From Sthenelais limicola (lineage: Eukaryota > Annelida > Polychaeta > Phyllodocida > Sigalionidae): a DNA stretch of 64,000 nt. This document shows positions 22,516 to 34,883 of this stretch, in pieces (within the stretch, counting starts at the first letter, position 1; each line of letters starts with the position of its first letter). Both the position numbers and the translations under genes were made by a program. The notes below the pieces were generated by a model. The model saw nothing but the letters and a program-made list of their open reading frames with translations, ran no database searches and was not told the DNA's origin. The stretch spans positions 10,995,386-11,059,385 of the forward strand of contig OW804094.1 of NCBI GenBank assembly GCA_942159475.1. The letters run 5' to 3'.

Positions 22516-23571
22516 CATTATAAAGGGTAGCCTTCCCGACGACCCTCCCACTTGTATAAGTCAGAACCGTAGCATGGTTACATAAAGGGATGCTCTGGTT
22601 CCCATGACCTATCAGTTGCTGCCGTTTATGTTAGCAAATCACGTGGAGAAATTAAAAAAAAATGAATGGACAAATAAAATAAAGCGAAGGCTGAACCCCT
22701 TCTAATGTAAATTTATATAACATGCTGTTTTTATTTGATAATTTCTTTTTTCCCAACACCGATCTTTATTCATAAAGTAAACAGAGACAACAGTCAAGAG
22801 TAGATACACATTTTACAGCTCTTGTTTCAATACCAAATTATATCAAACTGTAATTTCCTGATAATTTATTGAATTTATAAAATTATATTGTTCATTATGC
22901 TTGCCTTCATAGCACTACAAAAGGATTTGTACCATCGTGTTGAGCTTTCATGTCACTATTATATTTACTGACTTAGCAAGGAACAGTCCTGCCTACTAAT
23001 ATACCATAACAATGATTTAACTTCTTGTTCTAAACTTCTTCTTCCCCAAGGGGAGGATAATTATTTATTTTAAATATTTGTATTAGCCACATTACAGGTA
23101 GGGGTAACTGCACGCTGTATTAAAGTTTACCTCAGTGCTCGCCCGTAGTGGGTGACCTAGAAAATGCAGGAAAAATAACAATAAAGTCCTTCTCAGAGTC
23201 TCAGGTACAACTACAGCTCATGCTCTCTTATTATAGCAAATATTATTTCAAATTTGAAACATCTATTTGAAAACATACCTTATTTCTTAATCTATAATCA
23301 TGAGAGATTGTTTCTTTTTGGTCGGTTGTCTAGAAATGTCTTGACGTAATTATTACCAGCAAAAAATCGATATTAAAATCAGTTTTAATTGTGATCTTGA
23401 ATATAAGAGTTTAGGTTTCCGAATTGTAGTGAGTCCGTCTATAGATTTACTTGAGATGAGTCATAGCACTCAGACCCAGTGGTGGAATAGAGGGCTGAGG
23501 TGTGAGCAGTCATATTGTGACTTACCTCGTCCCTTTATGTCTTCTACTGCATGACTCATGCATTTCTATTC
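22516..23571. other. Non-coding, low repeat content
   Basis: AT-rich with no credible frame. A weak acceptor/donor pair (CATTACAG|GTAGGG at 23097) lacks a pyrimidine tract. Confidence 0.5.
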
Positions 23572-23790
23572 GGGTGATATTTCCAAAAAATGCACAATTC
23601 ACCTTCAGAGACCCTCCCAAATAACCTGAATTTGATACAAAAATGAGACTCAAAACACAATTCAACACAACCAAACACATCCTTTGAATCAATTCGATGC
23701 CAAATATACTCAGATATACTGGTATTTATCATTTTTAGCAGAATTTAGCAGAATTTACTAAATGTGTAGAGCTGCCAATTGTACATTTTG
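23572..23790 (-). mobile_element. MITE-A subfamily 2 copy, right end lost
   Basis: Begins GGGTGATATTTCC rather than GGGTCAGA. This second subfamily shares ACCCTCCCAAATAACC and CAAACACATC-TTTGAATC. It stops at TTGTACATTTTG. Confidence 0.75.
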
Positions 23791-23869
23791 TTCCATTTAT
23801 AAACTCTTTTGTTCGTGATATATTAAACTTAAAGAGTAAATCTACCGCCATGAATCTGATTCTATATGT

Positions 23870-23957
23870 GGGTGAAATCGCCAGAAAATGTACAATTCAC
23901 CTTCACCAATCCTCTCAAATAACACAAATTTCAGACGAAAATAACGTTCAAAATACA
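23870..23957 (-). mobile_element. MITE-A fragment, left end only
   Basis: GGGTGAAATCGCCAGAAAAT and the next 70 bp, ending at AAAATACAT. Confidence 0.75.
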
Positions 23958-24250
23958 TAGACCTCGTTACAATATTTCAATTAAAATTCTATATTTCCAA
24001 TAAACTTTTATACATACGTCACAATGACGTGTTTAGTTCCTACTATTATATCTTATTATATCCGTTTTATCCTAATTTTGTCCATTGTTACGTGGATTGC
24101 TCTTTTGAAGCAGTCACGATTTCTGTAATTGGTCGATCCTGACTCTGCACTCGTGGCTGAAAAAATACCAACGCCCGTGTCTGTGGGCGTGAAATAATTG
24201 GTAAATGGTTTAAAACAACTATTGTTATAAAATAGACATTTTTTTCAGTT

Positions 24251-24454
24251 CAGTCTAGGTCCAAAGATAGGAGAGTCCCTTCAAACGAAGGGACAGCCTC
24301 TCGCCTCAAACCGCAAAGTGCCATTATAATTCCATTAAGACCGCAGAATGTCATTATATTCCCATTAAAACGCCGATTCTAAGGCCAGGAAACCGATTAG
24401 CGTATCAGGCTGACATACCATTCTTATCTGATCTGAGGATTTGGACCTAGAGTG
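24251..24454 (+). mobile_element. MITE-B copy, complete
   Basis: CAGTCTAGGTCCAAAG...TTTGGACCTAGAGTG with 4-bp duplication AGTT at 24247-24250 and 24455-24458. Confidence 0.92.
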
Positions 24455-24816
24455 AGTTCCTGGGAGGTGGTTTCCCCCAAAAAGATTTTAAAAAAAAGTT
24501 ACCCCCTACCTAGTTTACAGCCCGATAAATCGGAAACACACCTATTATATTTTGTTGTTGCCTTAGCTTCATTTATCGTAGGCTGGATATGATCTCAGTT
24601 GGACTGCGGGATGTTGTTATGGACTGGTTGCACCTGCTACACCCCATTCGCCTGTCACCACTTTCTATAATAAAATGACAATGTCATTCCATGCAGTATT
24701 CATTACACCCGCTTTATTGCTTGATATTATAGATTATTTAAAGCCATGAAATAAATAATTCTCTCTGCGCGTAGATGGGGGCGTAGTGTGATGAGTGGAA
24801 ATATGAAACATAATAT

Positions 24817-25073
24817 GGGTCAGATTGTCAGAAAATGTACAATTCACCTTCTCCAATCCTCTCAAATAATCCAAATTCAAGACAGAAAATGTAAGGTAAA
24901 AGGGCAGAAATGAAGTTCAAAACACAGTTCTCCATAGCTAAAATGATATCCGTAATCAACACAGTACCAAATATACTCAGATTTGCCAAGTATTTATCCC
25001 TTTTCGGTCTGATTTAGAAGAATGTACTAAATGTGTAGAGTTGCCAATTGTACATTTTCTGATGATCTGACCC
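24817..25073 (-). mobile_element. MITE-A copy 10, complete
   Basis: ATAT on both sides (24813-24816, 25074-25077). A short internal insertion lengthens it to 257 bp. Confidence 0.9.
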
Positions 25074-25181
25074 ATATAGTGTTGGTAGATTTAAGTAGAT
25101 TTGATTGAACTCTATAAATAGATTGGTGCGTGGGAGTTTGAAAGGTCTTTCAGTAAAGGATTTAAAGTGGTTTTGGGGAAG

Positions 25182-25398
25182 CAGTCTAGGGCCAATTATG
25201 AGAGAGTCCCTTCAAACGGAGGGAAAGCCTCTCGCCTCAAACTGCAAAGTGCCATGATACACTAAGACCGCAAAATGTCATTATATTCCCATTAGAACGC
25301 CTAGCCCTAGGTCAGGAAACTGATTAGCGAAGTAGGCGTCCAATCACTGACATACCATTGAACATTCTTGTCTGATCTGAGGGTTTGGGCCTGGACTG
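25182..25398 (+). mobile_element. MITE-B copy, complete
   Basis: CAGTCTAGGGCC...TTTGGGCCTGGACTG with 4-bp duplication GAAG at 25178-25181 and 25399-25402. Confidence 0.92.
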
Positions 25399-25740
25399 GA
25401 AGGGCTAAAAGCCCCCCCCCCCCTCTGATATACAACCAAACGTTAAAAGGAAGAAAGAAGCTCAGCAAAACATGGCGGGTAAAACGTAACATAACATATC
25501 AAGCAAAACGTTTCATCTCATAATTTACTCTGTATACATAAAAATGTGACGTAATTCACAAAAAAAATACGTATACGGTTACGGCTACGTAATTGAGATA
25601 GATTTGCTTGCAGAACCTCCCTAATCAAAGGTTTTCAAGTCCTCTTTGTCCACCTTACAATAATTCAGTAGTGGACAATATTATGTTTGTCAATGACTGA
25701 AAGTGATCCACTTTTATCATGTATCACAGTTTTGTGGTAT

Positions 25741-25975
25741 GGGTCAGATTTTCCGAAAATGTACAATTGGCAGCTCTACACATTTTGGAAATTCTGCTAA
25801 ATTAGGCTGAAAAATGATAAATACAGAGTATATCTGAGTATATCTGGCATCGCATTGATTTAAAGTATCAGTTCTGTTATGTTAAACTGTATTTTGAACC
25901 TTATCTTTGTCTTAAATGTGGGTTATTTGAGACGATTGGTGAAGGTGAATTATACATTTTCTGAAAATCTGACCC
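25741..25975 (+). mobile_element. MITE-A copy 11 between duplicated flanks
   Basis: Complete element. About 90 bp on the left (CCACCTTACAATAA...CAGTTTTGTGGT, 25650-25738) is repeated in degraded form on the right (25978-26034), so the insertion lies inside or beside an older local duplication. Confidence 0.85.
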
Positions 25976-26524
25976 TTATCCACCTTACAATAAAGTCATC
26001 CACTACGATCATGTAGCACAGTTTGTGGTTTAAAATACAAAAAATCTTTCATGACATCAGACATACAAATTCACTTATAAATCTCGTGTTTAGAGCGGTT
26101 CAATCTATAATATTCTCATCAGATCTAAGTGAGTAGTTTATGATGATCATTGTTATCCCATTTTGAAAACCTATTAGAAGTTAATTAGGGAATGCTTCAT
26201 TACCGGTGCACGATAATCCATATAATATTACTCCTGCATTCTCAGCTATTGCAACAAAACAAATCTTCATTTTTTTTTGACAAACTTTATTCAGTCTCTC
26301 AACAAATCCATCCATTCTGACTAGGGCGATTAACACTTCGTAAGATACAAAAGCCCTTTTCTTCCGCTTCTATGAACCTGCTTTAGAAAAAAGAAAACTG
26401 CATTTTGAACATCTTCCTTGTAGGTAGAATGATAGAGAGATAGAGCCAGCAAAACAAATCTTAACGAATTCCCTCATATCATATTCTGCTGCTCTTATAT
26501 GTTTATACAAAAATTACTCATATT
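25976..26524. other. Non-coding
   Basis: AT-rich. No gene or strong repeat apart from the flanking duplicate described for the MITE at 25741. Confidence 0.5.
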
Positions 26525-27136
26525 ATGACTTATAGGACTGGAATCATCAACATTCTGCTGCTGTTATATGTTTATACAAGAGTTACTCATACTATGACTT
26601 ATAGGACTGGAATCATCAACATTCTGCTGCTGTTATATGTTTATACAAGAGTTACTCATATTATGACTTATAGGACTGGATTTGTCAATATTCTGCTGCT
26701 GTTATATGTTTATACAAGAGTTACTCATATTATGACTTATAGGACTGGATTTATCAATATTCTGCTGCTGGTATATGTTTATACAAGAGTTACTCATATT
26801 ATAACTTATAGGACTGGATTCATCAATATTCTGCTGCTGTTATATGTTTATACAAGAGTTACTCATATTATGACTTATAGGACTGGATTCATCAATATTC
26901 TGCTGCTGTTATATGTTTATACAAGAGTTACTCATATGATGACTTATAGGACTGGATTTATCAATATTCTGCTGCTGTTATATGTAAATACAAGTGTTAC
27001 TCATATTATGACTTATAGGACTGGATTTATCAATATTCTGCTGTTGTTATATGTTTATACAAGTGTTACTCATATTATGACTTATAGGACTGAATTTATC
27101 AATATTCTGTTGCTGTTATATGTTTATACAAGCTTT
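26525..27136 (+). repeat. 69-bp minisatellite, about 9 units, open in one frame
   Basis: Unit ATGACTTATAGGACTGGATT...CTGCTGCTGTTATATG...AGAGTTACTCATATT. The period is 69 bp, a multiple of three, so one frame stays open for 208 codons as 23-residue repeats (MTYRTGFINILLLLYVYTR). No start context, splice signal or family supports a protein. Confidence 0.9.
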
Positions 27137-27381
27137 GGAAGTGGGAGATAATATATAAAGTCACTGTAGGAAAGGTCTTGGGCGGGTATGTGGAAGTTTT
27201 AAAAGCCCTTTTGCCAAAATAACTGGAGAAAATCCTCCAAAATATTGGTCAAATGGTCTTTAGATGGGTTGGAAAAGAATGGAACAATCAGAGCTCCTGT
27301 CTCATAAGTAGGATGCAAGTACTCACTATATCTACTGAAATCAGTATTTTTGAAAACCAGCCATTTTTAGTTATTCAATAT

Positions 27382-27402
27382 GGGTCAGATTTTCAGAAAA
27401 TG
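27382..27402 (+). mobile_element. Solo end of MITE-A
   Basis: GGGTCAGATTTTCAGAAAAT only, with AATAT before it. The rest of the element is gone. Confidence 0.7.
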
Positions 27403-27711
27403 TTTTCCATTTCCATAGCCCAAAGTTTGAGTAACGGGACGATTTTAATATTGGAAATGAAATATTGTGTTCTGAAATGTCCGCACTTGCCTTGTGTGCG
27501 TTTTACCTAAAGGCTGAGTGAGATTTGAATGGTAGTACAGGAGCTATTATGCTGGAACCAGGCTTGTACCATGGACTCATTATACATTGTATGCATGCAC
27601 TGATACTGATGACGTCACACCGATACAAACCCCTATTGAAGCTATTGTGTCCTCTGATGTTGTATGGATGAATAATTACTGATTCAGCTTTAATACCCCC
27701 CACCCCACCCT

Positions 27712-28600
27712 ATGTCTCTATATATATGTCCTAACCTCTCCCTCTGTCTCTCTTTCTCTCCCTCTCTCTCTCCCTGTCTCTTTCTCTCTCTCTCTGTCCC
27801 TGTCTCTCTCCTCCCTGTCTCTTTCTCTCTCCCTCTCTCTCTCTCTCTCCCTCTCTGTTTCCCTCTCCTCTCTGTGTCTCTCTCCCCCTCTGTCTATGTC
27901 TGTCTCTGTCTCCCTCTCTCTGTCCCCCTCTCTGTATGTCTCTCTCTGGCTCTGTCTCTTTCTCACTCTGTCTGTCTCTCTTTCTCTGGCTCTGTCTCTC
28001 TTCTCTCTCTGTCTCTCTTCTCTCTCTGTATCTCTCTCCATCTCTCTCTCAGTCTCTTTATCTGTCTCTCTCCATCTCTCTCCATCTCTCTCCATCTCTC
28101 TCTCTCTCTGTATCTCTCTCTGTATCTCTCTCCATCTCTCTACCTCTCTGTCTCTCTCCATCTCTCTCTCTCTCTGTATCTCTCTCCATCTCTCTACCTC
28201 TCTGTCTCTCTCCATCTCTCTCTCTCTCTGTATCTCTCTCCATCTCTCTACCTCTCTGTCTCTCTCCATCTCTCTCTCTCTCTGTATCTCTCTCCATCTC
28301 TCTACCTCTCTGTCTCTCTCCATCTCTCTCTCTCTCTGTATCTCTCTCCATCTCTCTCTCTCTCTCTGTATCTCTCTCCATCTCTCTACCTCTCTGTCTC
28401 TCTCCATCTCTCTCTCTCCATCTCTCTCTCTCTCTCTGTATCTCTCTCCATCTACCTCTCTGTCTCTCTCCATCTCTCTCTCTCCATCCCTCTACCTCTT
28501 TCTCTCTCCATCTCTCTCATACACCCCCTCTCTTTCTACCTTCCCTTCTCTCTCACTATCTCTTCCCTCGTCTCTTTTCTTCTTCTGCTCCATGGCTTTA
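27712..28600. repeat. CT-rich simple repeat and 60-bp sub-repeats
   Basis: Nearly pure pyrimidine on the + strand. From 28040 to 28480 it forms units with CCATCTCTCTACCTCTCTGT about 60 bp apart. Long frames on both strands (Ser/Leu and Arg/Glu) are consequences of the repeat. Confidence 0.95.
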
Positions 28601-29160
28601 CTACTACAGTTACTGCTGACCACGCCCAGAGACCCTCCGTGATTAAGGGTCTCTGCCACGCCCCTATACCACTGACCCCTTGTACATGTACACACTCGTA
28701 CACAGTCCATCCTCTATGGGTGTGGCACCTCCCTCCCTCCCGCCCATACACGTGGGTCCGCCCTTACCACCTCCTCCCCATTTGTTACGTATATATGCTA
28801 CTATGTATGTACATTACACAATACATGTATTTATGTAATTTATAAGCTTGTCATGTGTGATGAATACATTGTATAATAGTCTCCTACTCGTATAGCCATA
28901 TGCAAATTGGCAGTTATGGGACCCGTACATATCCCCGAGCTTTAGAATAATGTTTGTTTAGAATTTTCTTTTTCAAATTATAATTTATCGAGTTAGCTTT
29001 GAATTTGATACCCAGTTCACCATAGACCTAATATCAATCAACCTAATATTTGATATAATATTATTCGATGAAATATTTCAATGGTCCGATGTGTGTTTTA
29101 TTCTGTTTTAGCATTTCCAAAACTCTGATCTGACTGGATCTCTCAGAATTAGATAGGATC
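28601..29160. other. Non-coding
   Basis: Unique-looking sequence between two repeat blocks. No gene seen. Confidence 0.5.
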
Positions 29161-29164
29161 TCCC

Positions 29165-30326
29165 TTCTTCCCGTCCTTGACATAACCTGCAATATGTTGA
29201 TAAGGGCGTAAAGCAACCAATCTCACTCACTCCCTCTCAGCTCTCCCGCCCTTGATATAACCATATTAAATGTGTTGATAAGGGCGTAAAGCAACCAATC
29301 TCACTCACTCCCTCTCAGCTCTCCCGCCCTTGATATAACCATATTAAATGTGTTGATAAGGGCGTAAAGCAACCAATCTCACTCACTCCCTCTCAGCTCT
29401 CCCGCCCTTGATATAACCATATTAAATGTGTTGATAAGGGTGTAAAGCAACCAATCTCACTCACTCCCTCTCAGCTCTCCCGCCCTTGATATAACCATAT
29501 TAAATGTGTTGATAAGGGCGTAAAGCAACCTATCTCACTCACTCACTCTCAGCTCTCCCGCCCTTGATATAACCATATTAAATGTGTTGATAAGGGCGTA
29601 AAGCAACCAATCTCACCCACTCCCTCGCAGCTCTCCCGCCCTTGATATAACCATATTAAATGTGTTGATAAGGGCGTAAAGCAACCTATCTCACTCACTC
29701 CCTCTCAGCTCTCCCGCCCTTGATATAACCATATTAAATGTGTTGATAAGGGCGTAAAGCAACCTATCTCACTCACTCACTCTCAGCTCTCCCGCCCTTG
29801 ATATAACCATATTAAATGTGTTGATAAGGGCGTAAAGCAACCAATCTCACTCACTCCCTCTCAGCTCTCCCGCCCTTGATATAACCATATTAAATGTGTT
29901 GATAAGGGTGTAAAGCAACCAATCTCACTCACTCCCTCTCAGCTCTCCCGCCCTTGATATAACCATATTAAATGTGTTGATAAGGGCGTAAAGCAACCTA
30001 TCTCACTCACTCACTCTCAGCTCTCCCGCCCTTGATATAACCATATTAAATGTGTTGATAAGGGCGTAAAGCAACCAATCTCACCCACTCCCTCGCAGCT
30101 CTCCCGCCCTTGATATAACCATATTAAATGTGTTGATAAGGGCGTAAAGCAACCTATCTCACTCACTCACTCTCAGCTCTCCCGCCCTTGATATAACCAT
30201 ATTAAATGTGTTGATAAGGGCGTAAAGCAACCTATCTCACTCACTCACTCTCAGCTCTCCCGCCCTTGATATAACCATATTAAATGTGCTGATAAGGGCG
30301 TGAAGCAACCAATCTCTCTCACTCAG
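29165..30326 (+). repeat. 78-bp satellite array with a 6-unit higher-order repeat
   Basis: About 15 units containing CGCCCTTGATATAACC and GTTGATAAGGGCGTAAAGC. CGCCCTT and AAGGGCG can pair, so each unit can form a hairpin with a loop of about 27 bases. Unit variants (AAGGGTG; CCTATC with CACTCACTCTC; CACCCACTCCCTCG) recur in the same order every six units. The AAGGGTG variant is at 29441 and again at 29909, 468 bp apart. The same family is inverted at 48230-48715. Confidence 0.95.
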
Positions 30327-30533
30327 CCACCCAGCGTACCAGTTTCTACCTTCATTTATGACTTGACTTATCGCCAATAAAGCTGGTGAAGGTACTGCTG
30401 GTTAACACAAGAGGGCACTACTAACTAATGATCGACGTCACCTTTCTGCTCTGAAACATACAATGATCCTCCCCCCCCCCCCCCCCGCCCTCCCTCCCCC
30501 TTCCCCCTCTCCCCGCTATTGACTGCTATATAT

Positions 30534-30768
30534 GGATCAGATCTTCAGAAAATGTACAATTCGACGTCACCAATTCTCTCAAATAACCCAGATTTAAGGC
30601 AAAAATAAGGTTCAAAATACTGTTTAACATAGCAGAACAGATATATTAAATCAACCCAAAACCAAATATACTCAGATATACTCGGTATTCATCACTTTTC
30701 TGCCTAATTTAGCAGAATTTACTAAATGTGTAGAGCTGCCAATTGTACATTTTCTGAAAATCTGACCC
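30534..30768 (-). mobile_element. MITE-A copy 13, complete
   Basis: GGATCAGATC...TCTGACCC. Follows a C-run at 30471-30486. Confidence 0.88.
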
Positions 30769-30859
30769 AAATGAAGCCTTGCTTAGTATTATACAGGTGC
30801 AATTCAACGTCTCTTTTGTAATATTGATATCGTTTTGTTATAAACGAAGGTTGTTACAA

Positions 30860-31094
30860 GGGTCAGATTTTCAGAAAATGTACAATTGGCAGTTCTACAC
30901 ATTTAGTAAATTCTGCAAAATTTGGCTGCTAAATGATAAATACCGGGTATATCTGAGTATATTTGGTTTTGTGTTGATTTATAGTATCAGTTTTGTTATA
31001 TTGAATTGCATTTTGAAGCGAATTTTTGTCTTAAAATATGGGTTATTTGAGAGCTTGGTGAAGTTTAATTGTACATGTTCTGAAAATCTGACCC
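30860..31094 (+). mobile_element. MITE-A copy 14, complete
   Basis: GGGTCAGATT...TCTGACCC. Lies 91 bp from copy 13 in the opposite orientation, so the two can pair as a long inverted repeat. Confidence 0.88.
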
Positions 31095-31236
31095 ACAAAC
31101 GAAATGAGATAAAAGAGCTGTAGAATTTAACAGCGTAATACAAGGTAATGGGGAGATGGAAGGAACCCTATAAAGAAGAGAATCGAGGTAAACATCAAAA
31201 GAAGAAAGAGATAAAAGATATGACCGTATTATATAT

Positions 31237-31463
31237 GGGTCAGATTTTCAGAACATGTACAATTCACCTTCTCTGAAATAACCCAAGTTTCAGACGAAAA
31301 TAAAGTTCAAAATACAGTCCAACCTAACCAAACAGATTGCTAGAATCAATGCAATACCGAATATACTTGAATTTACCTAGTATTGACCAAATTGCAGCCT
31401 AATTTAGCAGAATTTACTAAATGTGGCGAGCTGTCAATTGTATATTTTCTGAAAATCTGACCA
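31237..31463 (-). mobile_element. MITE-A copy 15
   Basis: GGGTCAGATTTTCAGAACAT...TCTGACCA. The last base pair of the end is changed. Confidence 0.88.
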
Positions 31464-31894
31464 ATATATAGAGGTCGATAACCTCAACTTCTAAGATGAG
31501 AGCTGTTACCACGAATATTAGCTTGGTAGAAGGCAAGATGGCAGGAAATCGTGAATAGACTCTGCTGCAACTAATGATGCATAACTCTCCCACTATTAAC
31601 TCCGTTACTTGGGTGGTTGTAATTGATTTCTTGCAAAAAAGCTGATTTTATCATAATATTGCCTTGTTAAATAAAGAAGGCGACCCTCCCCCATCAATTG
31701 GACAAAAGTGATAAAGACAAGGCCCTTATTATGTGGTATTTAAAGGTGATTCTATCAGATACGAGCATATCAGGTGTTCTCTCCCACCCATCGTGACAGA
31801 TGGATACCAGCGATATTCTTGTAGTGGGAGCCATTTTGGGCGGCTATATTGGAATTGTTCGAGGAGCCTACCGACCTGCTCTCCAACAGTATCT

Positions 31895-32129
31895 GGGTGA
31901 AATTCTCAGAAAATGTACAATTCACATTCAGAAACCTTCCCAAATAACCCGAATTTAATAGATAAATGAGACTCAAAACACAATTCAACATAACCAAACA
32001 CATCCTTTGAATCAACTCGATGCCAAATATACTCAGATATACGTGGTATTTATAATTTTTTAGCAGAATTTAGCAGAATTTCATAAATGTGTAGAGCTGC
32101 CAATTGTACATTTTCTGGTGACCTGACTC
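31895..32129 (-). mobile_element. MITE-A subfamily 2 copy, complete
   Basis: GGGTGAAATTCTCAGAAAAT...GGTGACCTGACTC. Inner ends match the subfamily with CACATTCAGAAACC. Confidence 0.85.
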
Positions 32130-32560
32130 ATCTGTAAGCCAGTGACAATAGAACGTAATGTTGCCATGGTAATCTGGTTGTCATGGATATTTAATGCTAC
32201 CAGTAATATACAGTCAGAGATTGTATGTGTGCTTTGATGCATCTATTGTTATAGTGGCTATTGAGTATAGTACATCCCACTAACTCATGCTATACACTTT
32301 ATTTCAATTTGTATGGCATCATTCCAATTTTAGTGTGAGGAACAGCCAGGAAAAAGAGCATGATTTTTTATAAACTTTTTGTTTGTGGGGTCGGGGTTGG
32401 GAAGTGGGGACGGCAGATAAATAGATAAAATGTTCCAATTCATCATTGTCCGCATTATAGATCGGTACATGAGAGAAAAGGAACACTAACCAATTATATG
32501 AAAATAAAACTGTAAAACTTGTAAAGATGATTAATATTATATTAATACCATTATTAACAT

Positions 32561-32588
32561 GTTCTCTTTCTCTCTTTTACAGGTGAGT
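32561..32588 (+). promoter_or_regulatory. Candidate recursive splice site 1
   Basis: A pyrimidine tract (TTCTCTTTCTCTCTTTTACAG) is joined directly to a strong donor, GTGAGT, at 32583, with TTAAC about 27 bases upstream as a possible branch point. A 3' and 5' splice site with no exon between them is the signature of a ratchet point in long introns. Confidence 0.5.
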
Positions 32589-32689
32589 TTGACCCTCCAT
32601 GTGTTCGGATTGGTTGTCTAAGATAGGTGTATATTTCATTTTATTTATTGTCTGTGTGTGTGTGTGTTGGGGGGGGGGGGTTCTCTCCG

Positions 32690-32816
32690 CCTCTCTCTTC
32701 TCTCCCTCTCTCTCTCTCTTCTCTCCCTCTCTCTCTCTCTTCTCTCTCGCTCTCTCCCTCTCTCCTCTCTCTCTCTCTCTCTCTCTCCCTCTCTCTCTCT
32801 CTCTCTCCCTCCCTTT
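32690..32816 (+). repeat. CT simple repeat after a GT/G run
   Basis: (GT)n and G13 at 32651-32680, then CT-rich. Confidence 0.9.
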
Positions 32817-33110
32817 CTGTAATATAAAATAATGTTTTTTTCAGGGTTCTTTGAGTGAGACTGTGTTGAACTCTAACTACCTGAATAACGATATTTGTGG
32901 GGGGAAAACATAGCTACAATACACATGTCTCTAGCCTATATGTTATACCTGGCACTCATTAACCCCAGTACATGGGAGTGATTAATGTACTGGACACCAC
33001 AGTACTAGATAGAATAGAGTGCTTACTGACCAACACTTGATTAGCCTCTGCTGCCCCGTGGAGTGGAGCCCTGGTCAGTTAATCACTCACACACAGAAGC
33101 ATCGTCTCAT

Positions 33111-33335
33111 CATCAGAAAATGTACAATTGGCAGCTCTACACATTTAGGAAATTCTGCTAAATTAGGTTGAAAATGGTGAATACTGGGTATATCTGAGTA
33201 TGTTTGGTATTGGGTTAATTTAAAGTATCAGTTCTGCTATGTTAAACTGAATTTAGAAGCTCATTTCTGTCTTAAATGTGGGTTATTTGAGAGGATTGGT
33301 GAAGGTGAATTGTACATTTTCTGAATATCTGACCC
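33111..33335 (+). mobile_element. MITE-A copy 17, left tip lost
   Basis: Starts within the left inverted repeat at CATCAGAAAATGTACAATTG. The right end TCTGACCC is intact. Confidence 0.85.
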
Positions 33336-33732
33336 AGAAGCGGTAGAACAGAGGGAGAGTGGATGAGACTGGTGAGAGAGAGACTAATATGCTTGATATT
33401 TCAGTATCAAGCATATTAAGACTAAAGGACAGGGGGGAGGGGGCGATGGGGGGGGGCAGAAGGGGAGAAGAAACAAAGAGAACGAGGGGGCTGCATAGAT
33501 GGAAGCCCAGGGGGATGCAGCAAAGACAGGGTTAAGAGACAGGCAGAGAAGGAGAGAAAGATAAAGAGGAGCCACATGGAAGCCTGCCCCTAGCAGATTG
33601 TGATGTCCCTTTTTCCATACTATTGTTCTCTATACTTACGATGGTAAATAAAAACCATTACATGTATACTTAGTATGAGGAAAGATGAGAGGGACCGGAA
33701 AGATAGAAAGAAAGATGGGGTATAGGATAAAT

Positions 33733-33961
33733 GGGTCAGATTTTCAGAAAATGTACAATTGGCAGCTGTAAATATTTGGTAAATTCTGCTAAATTAGGCT
33801 GCAATTTGGCCAATACTTGGTAAATTGGAGCACATTCGGCATTGCATTGATTCTAGCAATCTGTTTGGTTAGGTTGAACTGTATTTTGAACTTTATTTTC
33901 GTCTGAAGTTATTTGAGTAGATTGGCGAAGTTGAATTGTACATTTTCTAAACATCTGACCC
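33733..33961 (+). mobile_element. MITE-A copy 18, complete
   Basis: AAAT on both sides (33729-33732, 33962-33965). AAAT is not a palindrome, so this is a true 4-bp duplication. Confidence 0.92.
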
Positions 33962-34021
33962 AAATGTGAAATGAGACTACAGAGTTATTGGGGAAAGAGA
34001 GGGGAATGAATGAGGAGAGGG

Positions 34022-34235
34022 CAGTCTAAGCCCAAACCCTCAGATCAGATAACAATGGTATGTCAGTGATTGGACGCCTACTTCGCTAATCGGTTTCCTG
34101 GCCTAGGACTAGGCGTTCTAATGGGATTATAATGACATTTTGCAGTCTTAATGGAATTATAATGGCACTTTGCGGTTTGAAGCGAGAGGCTTTCCCCCCG
34201 TTTGAAGGGACTCTCTCACCTTTGGGCCCAGACTG
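34022..34235 (-). mobile_element. MITE-B copy, complete
   Basis: CAGTCTAAGCCCAAAC...TTTGGGCCCAGACTG with AGGG at 34018-34021 and 34236-34239. Confidence 0.92.
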
Positions 34236-34699
34236 AGGGGGATAGAGATGAGAGACAGGAAAGGGGATAGAGCAATGAAGCTTGATTAAGATCGAGTATT
34301 AGGAGGCAGAAGATAGTGAGAGAGTAACATAACTAACTAAAGATGACCAAGATACTCAATATTAATGAATAATTCAATTACAGGTTATGGTCACTTCATT
34401 GACACATTGTTGGACATGCTAATACATTAAAGAGTCCTGGATACACTTGGGAGAACCCTGGACAATAGACAACAAGAAATGGATAAAAGGGAGAACCCTG
34501 GACAAGAGACAAAAAGAAATGGATAAAAGGGAGATGTGTACATGTACACATTACATGTGTATTTGGCCTACTCATAGGACAGATGCTTATAAGCATGAGA
34601 TAGCGTGAGGTGGTGGATGATCCATGCTTACACTGCATGTAGGCAGTTATAGACATATAATACATGTTGTTTTATTATATAGTGTTGTACACAGCAAGA

Positions 34700-34883
34700 A
34701 GAGTAGAGAGAGAGACAGAGAGGGGCCAGGAAAGGGAGAAGGAGAGATGGAGAGAGAGACAGACAGAGGGAAGGAGAGACAAGGAGAGACAGAGAGGGGG
34801 CAGGAAAGGGAGATGGAGGGAGACAGAGAGGGGGCAGTAGAGAGAGAGGGAGAGAGAGGGGGGACAGAGAGAGAGGGAAGGAG
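34700..34883. repeat. GA-rich simple repeat
   Basis: GAGAGA/GGGA purine tract. Long Arg/Glu and Ser/Pro frames here are artefacts. Confidence 0.9.

Noticed and set aside
23085..23105. A third recursive splice site (CATTACAG|GTAGGG)
   Set aside because: No pyrimidine tract and a weak donor.
27712..28845. Long frames of 377, 251, 248 and 227 codons on both strands
   Set aside because: They are translations of a CT/GA simple repeat (Ser/Leu or Arg/Glu only) with no start context or family.
29165..30326. CRISPR-like repeat array
   Set aside because: Units are contiguous tandem copies of 78 bp without unique spacers, in animal-type DNA.
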